Of a stretch of 35,526 nucleotides of DNA, positions 24,513 through 32,599 are shown piece by piece. Below the pieces are notes generated by a model that saw only the letters and a list, made by a program, of their open reading frames with translations, had not been told where the DNA came from and ran no database searches. Position 1 is the stretch's first letter, and every line of letters begins with the position of its first letter. Source of the stretch: Helicobacteraceae bacterium (GTDB lineage Bacteria; Campylobacterota; Campylobacteria; Campylobacterales; Sulfurimonadaceae); NCBI GenBank assembly GCA_027052175.1, contig JALUFE010000075.1:1-35526 (forward strand), read 5' to 3'. The position numbers were made by a program, and so were the translations under genes.

Positions 24513-26204
24513 CTACTTCATCTCTTTGTGGCATTTGTTACATCCGATGGTCTCACCCGCTTTGAGTTGGGCGTACCGATCCATCACGCCAAGCTTGAAT
24601 GTTCGGTTGGCTGATGCTTTGGAGAGGAAAGTCCCTTTTAGATCCTGACCGTGGCACGCCTTACAACTGCTTGAAGAGTGTTTCAGTACAATGGTGCCAT
24701 GTCTGTTGACCCACTCCTGATTGTGCGGATGCAGTCCGTGCGGTCCTTTGTCGAATGTTGTCGCGACCACCTCATCGGCATGACACGCACCACACTCTCG
24801 TATGGTTCCTTTATAGCCCTGATGCGCCATACTCTGTCTGTTTTCATCCTTGTTGGTTGAGGGGTATATGGCATGCTGCGAACCGTGACACGCGCTACAC
24901 GCCACGCCGCCATGAGAAAGGCTATGTTTGTAGAGCTTCGTTTTGCCGCCATACTTTTCAGTTCCAAAACGCATATCAAGAGCATTGCGAAGTGTGCCCC
25001 TCTTCATATCGGTAACGGCTGCCGTGTATCTTTTGCCATTTTGATGGCACGCCTGGCAGTTTGGCTCGTCTATCCAGCTTTTTCTGCCTTTTTTGGCAAC
25101 CGCTTCCATAGTGCCATGGCAGCTTTGGCACTGGATCTTGGCGTTGCCGTTGGCATCGACGGCATGCCCCATCGCACCTCTAAGACACTGCGTACTCTCA
25201 CCTGGATGGCAGGCGTAGCAGGAGTTTCGATTTGTACTCTCGCCAAGTGTCTGGGTCGCTCCCGGGATGCGTCTTGAAGCATGGGCGTGGTGCATCGCTT
25301 CGGTAAGTGGCTCTATGCCGCTGATCCCTGTTCCAGGCAGTGCGTTGGAGCTGTGGCACGCAGCGCAAAGGATCGGCGTACCCGCTTTAGCCGTCGCTGC
25401 AAGTCCCGCGTTGTCATAGTTGTAGCCTTTGGCTTTAAGTGAGGCGTTATTGTCTTTGACGGCATTTGGATGGAGCTTGTCATGTTTTATGAGCACATCC
25501 ATGCGTACATTGGAGCTGTCTGTGTTATGACACTTCGCACAGCTCATCTCACTGCTGACGGCAAGTGTCGTTACAGTTTGCGCCAGCACCTTTCCGTTTT
25601 TGTTCTTGGCAACCACTTTGACAAGCGGATACTCATCGGCATTGCCCCCATCATCTATAGGGATCGTCGGGATCCCTTCGGCTACATAGAGGTTGTAAGA
25701 GGAGTTGTAGTCCATTGGCTGCGGCACACTGCTTTGTGTTTTTTTACCCTTTAAGCCTACATCGTTTTGGAGTGTTACACCAGGAAAGAGTTTACCTGCA
25801 TACTGCCAAAAGTTACTTTTGTCGCTGCTGGAAGTATTGATGCTGCCATCACTCTTGTCAAGCGCCTCGTAAGTGATGCTCACCCCCTCGTTCACGATAC
25901 GCGGCGATCTGCCTTTTACTATAAGCTGGGCTTTGAGCGTGTTGTAAGGTGGAAGAAGCGAAAATACCCCGTAATCCTTATCCATACAGTGCATACCAAG
26001 CTCACCCCAGGCAAAAAGTGCGAACTTGGTTTTGTTAAAGTCGAAGCTGTAAGCATCTTTATAAGAGTTTATTGTTGATGGGGGCGGGATATTTTCATCC
26101 CCGCCGCTTTTCCCTCCTCCACATCCGGCACTCATAAGCGTCATCGCGAATGAGAGCGAAAAGGAAAGGAAAAATGGTATGAGCTTTTTATGATAAAGCG
26201 TCAT
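24513..26204 (-). CDS. Nine-haem cytochrome c lipoprotein
   Basis: This 563-residue protein has nine CxxCH motifs: CAKCH, CAACH, CYACH, CQSCH, CQACH, CSACH, CGACH, CKACH and a final CNKCH four residues from the end. An N-terminal lipoprotein signal ends at MSAGCGGG. A haem-free domain (residues ~45-215) contains FALFAWGELGMHCMDKDYGVFSLLPPY, a pattern I associate with N-termini of other multihaem cytochromes. The ORF-track start at 26294 lies inside the upstream gene; ATG 26204 follows AAAAAGGATGCTAT and starts the signal. A role in electron transfer across or outside the outer membrane is plausible. Substrate unknown. Confidence 0.9.
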   Translation of the reverse strand: MTLYHKKLIPFFLSFSLSFAMTLMSAGCGGGKSGGDENIPPPSTINSYKDAYSFDFNKTKFALFAWGELGMHCMDKDYGVFSLLPPYNTLKAQLIVKGRSPRIVNEGVSITYEALDKSDGSINTSSSDKSNFWQYAGKLFPGVTLQNDVGLKGKKTQSSVPQPMDYNSSYNLYVAEGIPTIPIDDGGNADEYPLVKVVAKNKNGKVLAQTVTTLAVSSEMSCAKCHNTDSSNVRMDVLIKHDKLHPNAVKDNNASLKAKGYNYDNAGLAATAKAGTPILCAACHSSNALPGTGISGIEPLTEAMHHAHASRRIPGATQTLGESTNRNSCYACHPGESTQCLRGAMGHAVDANGNAKIQCQSCHGTMEAVAKKGRKSWIDEPNCQACHQNGKRYTAAVTDMKRGTLRNALDMRFGTEKYGGKTKLYKHSLSHGGVACSACHGSQHAIYPSTNKDENRQSMAHQGYKGTIRECGACHADEVVATTFDKGPHGLHPHNQEWVNRHGTIVLKHSSSSCKACHGQDLKGTFLSKASANRTFKLGVMDRYAQLKAGETIGCNKCHKEMK

Positions 26205-26217
26205 ATAGCATCCTTTT

Positions 26218-27279
26218 TTATTGTCTTGGTTCGCCGAAATCTTGAGTCCAGTATTTGCCGTATTTGTCATCGGCCAGCATAAGGGACATCCCAAGCTCAG
26301 TGAAATGCGGATCCATCAGGTTTTTGCAGTGTCCGTCGCTATCGAGCCATCCTTGTATTACATCATCCAAAGTCCGATATCCTTTGGCGATGTTTTCACC
26401 TATGTAGTAGAAGTTATAGTTGAAATACTCTATCCGGTCACGCATATAACTCCCGCGGCCAAGATGCTGTGTTTTTGCAACGATGTCGCTGTCGGTGTTT
26501 GAGCCCACATGGTGCCACGCATTGCCGTGGACCATATCATAGTTGTAGGTGTATGCTGCTTTGTAGAGTTTGTCATTCCATGTAAGAGCAGGTACGGCAT
26601 CTTGCATACCATACTCTCCGCAATCTTGCTGGTGTGCTCTTGCATTGTTGACGGCATCGAGAAACGCTTTTTTCTGTTTTTCGGATATCGGAGGAATGAC
26701 AAATTTTTCATCTTTGTATCCAAGAGTGTCGTTGAGATTTTTTTGTGCAGTCTGTTTGTCCACCGTTACGGTGATATTCTCGTTGTTTTGCAGTTCGTTG
26801 ATAAAGTCGTTGGAAGGATCGTCAAGTGAAGTCGCATTGTCAAATCGGTGATCTTTGAGTTTTTCGACATCGATATAGGCGCTGCTTGCATGGTTGTCGC
26901 AGTTTTGAAGCAAAATGGCGATATTTGTCGCTTTTGTGCTTGGTGCTGCAGGCGAGCCTCCGCCAAGCGTATAAGGTGTTATAAGTTTTTTCGCTTGGAC
27001 ACGCCCGAGGTAGAGATCACCGAGATAGAAGGCTATATATTCATTTTTTTTATACTGGAACTGTCCCTTTTCATCGGTGTAGCCGTTTTGGGTTTTTGTT
27101 TTATATCTGAGCCCTTTGACGGGAGCGTCGACGAAAGTCCCTGTGAGGAGAGTTTCAGGTTCATACTTGATGAAGTTGGATCCATCATCGCTTCCGCTAT
27201 CGCCTCCACAGCCAACAAGCAAGAGTGTGATTGCAAATAAAAGAAAGAATCTCGGTGAGATCTTGAGAGAGTTTTTCAC
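26218..27279 (-). CDS. CAP/SCP-domain lipoprotein, first gene of the c-di-GMP riboswitch operon
   Basis: From the GTG at 27279 (ribosome site AAAGGAG, 7 nt) the protein has 353 residues: lipoprotein signal FFLLFAITLLLVGC; a small beta domain (TGTFVDAPVKGLRYKTKTQNG, G-F-D-x-F-like turn, ~residues 40-110); and a C-terminal CAP domain (~205-353). The CAP domain has the characteristic LTWNDKLYKAAYTYNYDM, HH with later GENIA, GWLDSDGHCKNLMDPHFTELG and W-T-Q-D-F end. The track's longer ORF reads backwards through the riboswitch and is not credible. CAP proteins are secreted, often lipid- or protein-binding; the target here is unknown. Confidence 0.9.
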   Translation of the reverse strand: MKNSLKISPRFFLLFAITLLLVGCGGDSGSDDGSNFIKYEPETLLTGTFVDAPVKGLRYKTKTQNGYTDEKGQFQYKKNEYIAFYLGDLYLGRVQAKKLITPYTLGGGSPAAPSTKATNIAILLQNCDNHASSAYIDVEKLKDHRFDNATSLDDPSNDFINELQNNENITVTVDKQTAQKNLNDTLGYKDEKFVIPPISEKQKKAFLDAVNNARAHQQDCGEYGMQDAVPALTWNDKLYKAAYTYNYDMVHGNAWHHVGSNTDSDIVAKTQHLGRGSYMRDRIEYFNYNFYYIGENIAKGYRTLDDVIQGWLDSDGHCKNLMDPHFTELGMSLMLADDKYGKYWTQDFGEPRQ

Positions 27280-27286
27280 TACGCTG

Positions 27287-27319
27287 CTCCTTTGCGTATA
27301 GATTTGTTCGGTCAAGGAG
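27287..27319 (-). promoter_or_regulatory. Possible expression platform: anti-Shine-Dalgarno stem
   Basis: CTCCTT (27319-27314) can pair with the CAP gene's AAGGAG (27292-27287), hiding the ribosome site. Just upstream, GTTGC-CTCTTTT-GCAAC could form a hairpin that would compete with the aptamer's closing stem. Translational control is thus plausible; no strong terminator was found between aptamer and GTG. Confidence 0.4.
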
Positions 27320-27340
27320 AAGCAAGAAGAAGGGAGTTGC

Positions 27341-27478
27341 AAAAGAGGCAACCGGCTATCTGTCCCTACTCGATTTGTACGTATGCTTTGTGATTTTTTT
27401 TTACACAGCATATCAAGTAGAGACAGACCCTTGGCTTTCCGTCCCCGCTTCGCAGCGGGTTTGGCTTTTTCTCCTTTT
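27341..27478 (-). ncRNA. Cyclic-di-GMP-I (GEMM-I) riboswitch
   Basis: On the minus strand the RNA contains the class signature in order: AAGCCAAACC; hairpin CCCGCT-GCGA-AGCGGG with a GNRA tetraloop; GGACGGAAAGCCAAGGGTC; a 13-bp stem GTCTCTACTTGAT/ATCGAGTAGGGAC extended by ATGCT/AGCAT; then ACAGATAGCCGGTTGCC. Relative to the Vibrio Vc2 aptamer the position usually called 20 is G, fitting c-di-GMP rather than cGAMP, and the 21-46 pair is switched from G-C to C-G. P1 can form from AAAAGGAG and CTCTTTT with one bulge. It sits 62 nt before the CAP gene start. Class identity is read from the consensus, not from a covariance search. Confidence 0.9.
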
Positions 27479-27528
27479 TTATCCTGCGGATTTTAAAGAT
27501 ATATTCTCTCGTTCATTCGGTTTCTAAA

Positions 27529-27534
27529 ATTATA
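27529..27534 (-). promoter_or_regulatory. -10 element of the riboswitch operon
   Basis: TATAAT on the minus strand within an AT-rich stretch, about 50 nt upstream of the aptamer and 29 nt past the uvrB stop. It would give the riboswitch operon its own transcript. Confidence 0.6.
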
Positions 27535-27562
27535 GAATAAAAAACTAAATTCGCCAAAAAAA

Positions 27563-29545
27563 TCAAAGTCTTTTCAGCTTTGCTATCTCATCACGAAGCC
27601 TGGCTGCTTCTTCGAAGTTGAGCTCTTTGGCGGCCTGCTTCATCTTCAGTGTCAGCTCCTTGATGATCGCTTTTTTTTCACTTTTTGGGATCTTCTCCAG
27701 CTTCTCTTTTTTGGAGTAGATGCCGCCGTGATCTTCGAGTTTGAGATTCTCATCAAGCGCTCTTTTGGTCGTTTGCGGGGTGATGCCGTGCTTTTTGTTG
27801 TAGGCTTCCTGCAAGGCTCGGCGTTCGTTGGTGATGTCGATTGCCTCTTTTATCGAATTTGTTATCTTATCGCCGTAGAGGATAACATGACCGTTTACAT
27901 TTCTCGCTGCTCGCCCGATGGTTTGGATGAGTGCGGTTTTACTGCGTAAAAAGCCCTCTTTGTCCGCATCGAGGATACCGACTAAGCTTACTTCAGGCAG
28001 GTCGAGCCCTTCACGCAGCAGGTTGATACCTATGAGTACATCGAACTCCCCTAGACGCAAAGATCGGATGATCTGGTTCCGTTCGATCGTGTCGATGTCG
28101 GAGTGCATATACTGTACCTTGATGCCAAGATCGGCGAGGTACTGTGTAAGCGCCTCCGCCATCTTCTTTGTCAGCACGGTTATAAGGACTTTTTCGCCTT
28201 TTTCTATCGTCTTTTTGATCTCGTCGTGGATATCTTCGACCTGATTTTTGATAGGGCGTACCTCGACGATCGGATCAAGTAGTCCGGTAGGGCGTATGAT
28301 CTGCTTGGCTACCGTAGCACTGAGGTTGAGTTCGTACTCGTTAGGAGTGGCCGAGACAAAGAGGTAGTGGGGTGCCTTGACGATATACTCTTCAAGCTTG
28401 AGCGGTCGGTTGTCAAGTGCGGATGGAAGGCGGAAACCATACTCAACCAGCACCTCTTTTCTGGCTCTGTCTCCCGCATACATCCCACGAAACTGCGGTA
28501 GACTCACATGGCTCTCATCGACGATGACAAGGTAGTCTTTGTGATGCAGCTCGAAGTAGTCAAGCAGGGTATAGGGTGCTTCACCGGGCTTTTTGCCCGT
28601 AAGATGACGTGAGTAGTTCTCGATCCCCTTACAGCTTCCCGTAGTCTCAAGCATCTCCAGATCAAACTCCACTCGCTGCTTGAGCCGCTGATACTCGACC
28701 AGTTTCCCCTCTTTTTGGAAGTAGTCGAGTCTTTCTGCCAGCTCCTTTTCTATGGAGTCGATGGCACGAGCAAGACGGCTTTTTGTGACGGTGAAGTTAC
28801 TCGTAGAGAAGATCGTGAACTTCTTGTGTTCCTCTATCTTTTTATTTTCCAGCACATCGAAGGTATAGATCGCTTCGATCTCGTCACCGAAAAACTCGAT
28901 GCGGATCGCTTCGCCTTCCATATAAACCGGATAAACATCGACTGTTTCCCCATTGACACGGATGTTTCCGCTGTCGAAAAAGGCATCGTTTCTGGTATAG
29001 CCCATATCGACCAAGCGAAGCAGCAGCTCTCTTTGACTTATCTCGTCACCGACCTCCAAAGCCTGTACCATGCTCTCGAACTCTTCGGGGTCTCCCAAGC
29101 CGTAATTGGCTGAAACCGAAGCGATCACGATCACATCGTCGTAACTGAGCAGGTTCGCCGTCGCGCTCAGCCGCAGCCGCTCCAGCTCGTCGTTGATAGA
29201 GCTGTCCTTTTCGATAAAGAGATCCTGCCGTGGGATGTAGGCTTCTGGCTGATAATAATCATAATACGATACAAAATACTCTACATGGTTGTTTGGAAAA
29301 AACTGCCGAAACTCACTGTAGAGCTGTGCGGCAAGCGTTTTGTTGTGGGTCATAATGATCGTCGGTCGCCCCACTTTCTCGATAACCCGCGCCATCGTAT
29401 GGGTTTTTCCACTGCCGGTTACCCCTTCGAGTGTCTGGTAACGGTTACCCTCCAAGATGCTTTTACTGAGTTTTTCTATCGCTTGTGGCTGATCGCCTGC
29501 CGGCTCATAAGGTGAAACTACTTGAAAATTCGCTTTTTTCTTCAT
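27563..29545 (-). CDS. uvrB: Excinuclease ABC subunit B
   Basis: UvrB is the damage-verifying helicase of nucleotide excision repair, working with UvrA and UvrC. From ATG 29545 it has 660 residues. Visible: Walker A GVTGSGKT near residue 40, the beta-hairpin [12 protein letters not shown] that clamps [12 protein letters not shown] (Walker B region), helicase motifs [13 protein letters not shown] and QTIGRAARN, and a C-terminal UVR domain [13 protein letters not shown] that contacts UvrC. The longer ORF start at 29614 is rejected: it lies upstream of a TATAAT 7 nt before ATG 29545. Complete and typical. Confidence 0.97.
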   Translation of the reverse strand: MKKKANFQVVSPYEPAGDQPQAIEKLSKSILEGNRYQTLEGVTGSGKTHTMARVIEKVGRPTIIMTHNKTLAAQLYSEFRQFFPNNHVEYFVSYYDYYQPEAYIPRQDLFIEKDSSINDELERLRLSATANLLSYDDVIVIASVSANYGLGDPEEFESMVQALEVGDEISQRELLLRLVDMGYTRNDAFFDSGNIRVNGETVDVYPVYMEGEAIRIEFFGDEIEAIYTFDVLENKKIEEHKKFTIFSTSNFTVTKSRLARAIDSIEKELAERLDYFQKEGKLVEYQRLKQRVEFDLEMLETTGSCKGIENYSRHLTGKKPGEAPYTLLDYFELHHKDYLVIVDESHVSLPQFRGMYAGDRARKEVLVEYGFRLPSALDNRPLKLEEYIVKAPHYLFVSATPNEYELNLSATVAKQIIRPTGLLDPIVEVRPIKNQVEDIHDEIKKTIEKGEKVLITVLTKKMAEALTQYLADLGIKVQYMHSDIDTIERNQIIRSLRLGEFDVLIGINLLREGLDLPEVSLVGILDADKEGFLRSKTALIQTIGRAARNVNGHVILYGDKITNSIKEAIDITNERRALQEAYNKKHGITPQTTKRALDENLKLEDHGGIYSKKEKLEKIPKSEKKAIIKELTLKMKQAAKELNFEEAARLRDEIAKLKRL

Positions 29546-29552
29546 AGGTGGA

Positions 29553-29558
29553 ATTATA
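29553..29558 (-). promoter_or_regulatory. -10 element 7 nt before uvrB ATG (leaderless candidate)
   Basis: TATAAT followed by TCCACCT and the uvrB ATG; no purine-rich ribosome site is present. Confidence 0.5.
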
Positions 29559-29639
29559 GCCAAATGGGTGTTTTTTAGAGAAATGGTCGCGGGGATGTGC
29601 TTGAAAATCAGCATAATTTCATGGAGAGAAAAAGGAACG

Positions 29640-29726
29640 ATGAGTGATTTTATCGATAAATATTATCAGTTTGGGGCAATGATTCAAAACAACTTTGCTT
29701 CAACAGTATCACGTAAAACCCGATAA
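29640..29726 (+). CDS. Possible small ORF of 28 residues
   Basis: ATG at 29640 follows AAAAAGGAACG and opens a 28-codon frame ([20 protein letters not shown]...) ending in TAA, overlapping the convergent 3' end of the yheT-like gene by 18 nt. A CATAAT hexamer lies about 30 nt upstream. The ribosome-site spacing (3-4 nt) is short. No family recognised. It fills the otherwise empty gap between uvrB and the yheT-like gene. Confidence 0.3.
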   Translation: MSDFIDKYYQFGAMIQNNFASTVSRKTR

Positions 29727-30680
29727 AAAAGCTGGAACTCTCTTTTCGAGATAATATGTCGGTTCAAAGAGTGTTCCGTCAATAAACCCTACATGCCCGC
29801 CTCGTTCATGTAATTCATAAGTGACTGTGTCGGAGAGCTCTTTGGATGTTGGTAGAGCTTCTTGCGGGACAAAAGGGTCATCTTTTGCATGGATCAAAAG
29901 GGTAGGTGTGGTGATCTTGTGTAAAAAAGGTTTCGAGCTTGCTTTTTTATAGTATTCCTCTACTGAAGCGAAGCCATGTGCTGGTGCGGTGTATGCGGCA
30001 TCGAACTTATAAAAAGTGTTTAAAGTGTCTATATGTTCCTTTTTGAGTGGTGTGTAGGGAGTCATATCGAAGCGTTCAAATTTTTGATGCAGCATTTTCT
30101 TGAGATCTTTGAGAATATAGGCCTGATAAACCTTGGAAAATCCTCTGTTGAGTTGGAGCGCACACAATTCAAGATCAAAGGGCGAGGAGATGGCTGTCGC
30201 AGCGCTAAAAGGCGTATTTGTTCCTGTCTCGCCAAGGAGCTTGAGCAGCAGGTTCGCTCCCAAAGAGAAGCCTATGCCAAAGAGTCGTGTATCTGGATAG
30301 CTGAGCGACAAAGCTTCCAGCACTTCGAGTGCGTCATCCGTTTTGCCGCTGTGGTAGGAGAGTGGAGTGTCGTTCATCACACCGGAGGAGCTGCGATAGT
30401 GCATAACGACTGAGTTGATCCCCTCTTTTGATAGTGCATGCATCATCCCATAGATATAGGGAGAAGCATACGAACCACCAAGACCATGGAACAAAATGGC
30501 AAGCGGTGTGCCGTCTCGATGAGGTTCAAACCAGTAAAGCTCGAGAAAATCATTGTCAGAAAGCCTGAAGCGTTCTATAGTATAGTTATGTTTTGCTTTT
30601 TTTCTAAAAAATGTACTATAGACTGTCTGGATATGTCTGTTTTTCAAAATGCCTTTTGGTTCGAATGCTTCAGTATTCAT
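29709..30680 (-). CDS. YheT-family alpha/beta hydrolase
   Basis: This 323-residue cytoplasmic protein has the alpha/beta hydrolase pattern of the YheT/ABHD1-3 group: ILKNRHIQTVYSTFF at the N-terminus, oxyanion-region LFHGLGGSYASPYIYGM, nucleophile elbow GFSLGAN near residue 147, acid in HAKDDPFVPQEAL and catalytic His in ERGGHVGFIDG. The physiological substrate of YheT proteins is unclear; esterase-type activity is expected. It is divergent from the HAD-FAD gene and preceded by TATAAT with a 7-nt gap to ATG. Confidence 0.9.
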   Translation of the reverse strand: MNTEAFEPKGILKNRHIQTVYSTFFRKKAKHNYTIERFRLSDNDFLELYWFEPHRDGTPLAILFHGLGGSYASPYIYGMMHALSKEGINSVVMHYRSSSGVMNDTPLSYHSGKTDDALEVLEALSLSYPDTRLFGIGFSLGANLLLKLLGETGTNTPFSAATAISSPFDLELCALQLNRGFSKVYQAYILKDLKKMLHQKFERFDMTPYTPLKKEHIDTLNTFYKFDAAYTAPAHGFASVEEYYKKASSKPFLHKITTPTLLIHAKDDPFVPQEALPTSKELSDTVTYELHERGGHVGFIDGTLFEPTYYLEKRVPAFLSGFT

Positions 30681-30687
30681 GAAGACG

Positions 30688-30693
30688 ATTATA
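30688..30693 (-). promoter_or_regulatory. -10 element 7 nt before the yheT-like ATG (leaderless candidate)
   Basis: TATAAT-CGTCTTC-ATG on the minus strand; no Shine-Dalgarno in the short spacer. Confidence 0.5.
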
Positions 30694-30744
30694 GCGTTTC
30701 TGTGAGAGATTTTAAAATTTTATGAAACAAATTATGCCTTTTTG

Positions 30745-30750
30745 TATAAT
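30745..30750 (+). promoter_or_regulatory. -10 element for the HAD-FAD fusion gene
   Basis: TATAAT preceded by TTTTTG; a start near 30757 leaves a short leader with AGAGG before the TTG at 30779, and rules out the ORF-track ATG at 30722. Confidence 0.55.
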
Positions 30751-30778
30751 ATCGAAAATATTTCAGAGGTGTAGGGTC

Positions 30779-32599
30779 TTGTTCGTAGAGAAAAAACTCA
30801 TTATTTTTGACTTTGATGGCACGCTTATCGACAGTGTCCCGGATCTGGCAGCCGCTGTCAATTATATGCTCAAAACTCTCGGTTACAAAGAGCAAAAAGA
30901 GAGTGTAGTCCGTGAGTGGATAGGCAACGGTGCTAAGATGCTTGTGCGTCGTGCATTGATTCACACTGGATCAGATAAGAGCCTTAGTGATGAGCTCCTC
31001 CAAGAAGCGCTTGCACTCTTTCTTACCTACTATAAAGAGCATATGTGTGATGCGACCTACCTTTACCCAAATGCGAAAGAGACTTTGAACATCCTCAAAC
31101 GGCACGGAAAAAAAACAGCTATAGTCACCAACAAACCAAGCGCTTTTGTCGCACCGATTTTAGAGAAGCTGGGTATTGTACATCTTGTTGACTTCTATCT
31201 TGGTGCCGAGGATGCCAAGCAGAAAAAACCGCATCCGGCTCCACTTCTGAAGGCATGCAAACAAGCAGGAGTAGAAGTGGAAGAAGCGCTGATGGTAGGG
31301 GATTCGAAAAACGATATAGAGGCTGCCAAAGCGTGCGGTATGCAAAGCATCGCAGTGAGTTACGGCTACAACTACGGAGAGGGTGCCGCTTCTTTGGGAG
31401 CGGATAAAACGGTAGAGGATCTCAAAGAGATCGTACATCTGCTGGGGATACGACCTCGTGTTGCAGTTGTAGGAGGCGGAGTTGCAGGCAGCAGTGTGGC
31501 ACTGCATCTTGGAGAGCTGGGAGCGGATGTGGCGCTTTTTGAGCGAAAAAGCTCTCTTGTTGACGGGCCGCCTATGTGTCATCTTCATGCCGGGGGTAAT
31601 CTGTATCGGGAGATATCGGACGATCAGTGTTTACAGCTTTTGAGAGAATCGATAGAGCTTGTACGCTTCTATCCACAGGGGATCGATTATAGACCTACGA
31701 TTATCGCTATTCCTACCTATGATGATGTGAGCGTGGAAGATCTGTTACCACGTTTGCATTTGCTGCAGCGAGAATATGCACGCCTTGTAGAAACAGATGA
31801 ACGAAACAGGGTACTCGGAGAGCCCAAGGAGTACTTCGAGTTTTTTGACAAAGAGGAGATAGAGGCACTCGCAAGGCAAGAACCAACAAACGATCCAAAG
31901 AGCTCAAAAGAGTGGCTGATCCCCTTTGCCAAAGAGACAGATCTCTCAAAGATAAAATTCCCCGTTCTTTTCGTTCGGGAGTTCGGGCTCAATGTCTTTC
32001 GCATCGCCGCGTCAGCGACACTCCTTATAAAGCGACTGCCAAACGTTTCACTGCATTTGCAAAGTGAAGTGATCGATGTGAGTGAAAATGAGAGCGGCTT
32101 TTTGGTTCGTTATCTCCAAGACGGCAAAGAGAAAGAGGAGTCTTTTGACTACCTTGTCAATGCCGCAGGTTTTCAAAGTGGACATATCGATGATATGCTG
32201 GGGTATAAGCGGGAGCGTTTTGTCGAATTCAAGGCGGCTTACGTTACAAAATGGAGAGAAGATAACTACAAATGGCCGGAGGTGATCTTTCATGGCAGAC
32301 GCGGTACGCCGCAGGGGATGGCACAGTTCACACCGTATGTGGGAGGCCATTTTCAACTGCACGGTATGACAAAGGATATTACGCTTTTTGAAAAGGGACT
32401 GGTTAAAAGCTCTCCTCTCTCTGCACAACCCAAGCTTGATGCAAAATTTAAACAAAATCTACACCGGATGGAGCCAAGAGCCGCTTCACAAACGTACACA
32501 AAGAGCTATCACACACCTTGCACGCTTTATCCCCGCTTTCAAAGAGGCAAAAGTGGCCGCCCAGCCGCTTTATGGGGCACAGCAGATCCCGGGACGTGA
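30779..32599 (+). CDS. HAD phosphatase (phosphoglycolate phosphatase-like) fused to FAD-dependent oxidoreductase, frameshifted at the 3' end
   Basis: From TTG 30779 (leader AGAGG, promoter at 30745) the frame encodes a Gph-like HAD domain (residues ~1-218): nucleophile DFDGTLIDS, TNKPSAF, KPHP and acid pair GDSKNDIEAA. After KEIVHLLGIRP it runs directly into an FAD/DAO-type oxidoreductase with the dinucleotide motif VAVVGGGVAGSSVALHLGELGADVALFER and a later LVNAAGFQ. No Met or stop separates the two domains. Near 32450 the frame leaves the family sequence; the true C-terminus continues at +1 (see next entry). The tail from about KFKQN to the stop at 32599 is out of frame. Confidence 0.82.
   Translation: MFVEKKLIIFDFDGTLIDSVPDLAAAVNYMLKTLGYKEQKESVVREWIGNGAKMLVRRALIHTGSDKSLSDELLQEALALFLTYYKEHMCDATYLYPNAKETLNILKRHGKKTAIVTNKPSAFVAPILEKLGIVHLVDFYLGAEDAKQKKPHPAPLLKACKQAGVEVEEALMVGDSKNDIEAAKACGMQSIAVSYGYNYGEGAASLGADKTVEDLKEIVHLLGIRPRVAVVGGGVAGSSVALHLGELGADVALFERKSSLVDGPPMCHLHAGGNLYREISDDQCLQLLRESIELVRFYPQGIDYRPTIIAIPTYDDVSVEDLLPRLHLLQREYARLVETDERNRVLGEPKEYFEFFDKEEIEALARQEPTNDPKSSKEWLIPFAKETDLSKIKFPVLFVREFGLNVFRIAASATLLIKRLPNVSLHLQSEVIDVSENESGFLVRYLQDGKEKEESFDYLVNAAGFQSGHIDDMLGYKRERFVEFKAAYVTKWREDNYKWPEVIFHGRRGTPQGMAQFTPYVGGHFQLHGMTKDITLFEKGLVKSSPLSAQPKLDAKFKQNLHRMEPRAASQTYTKSYHTPCTLYPRFQRGKSGRPAALWGTADPGT

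Noticed and set aside
27280-27411. N-terminal extension of the CAP protein ORF
   Set aside because: It reads back through the riboswitch and its platform; the GTG at 27279 has a proper ribosome site and starts the lipoprotein signal.
30722-30778. ATG 30722 as start of the HAD-FAD gene
   Set aside because: It lies upstream of the TATAAT at 30745 and has no ribosome site; TTG 30779 begins the normal HAD N-terminus.
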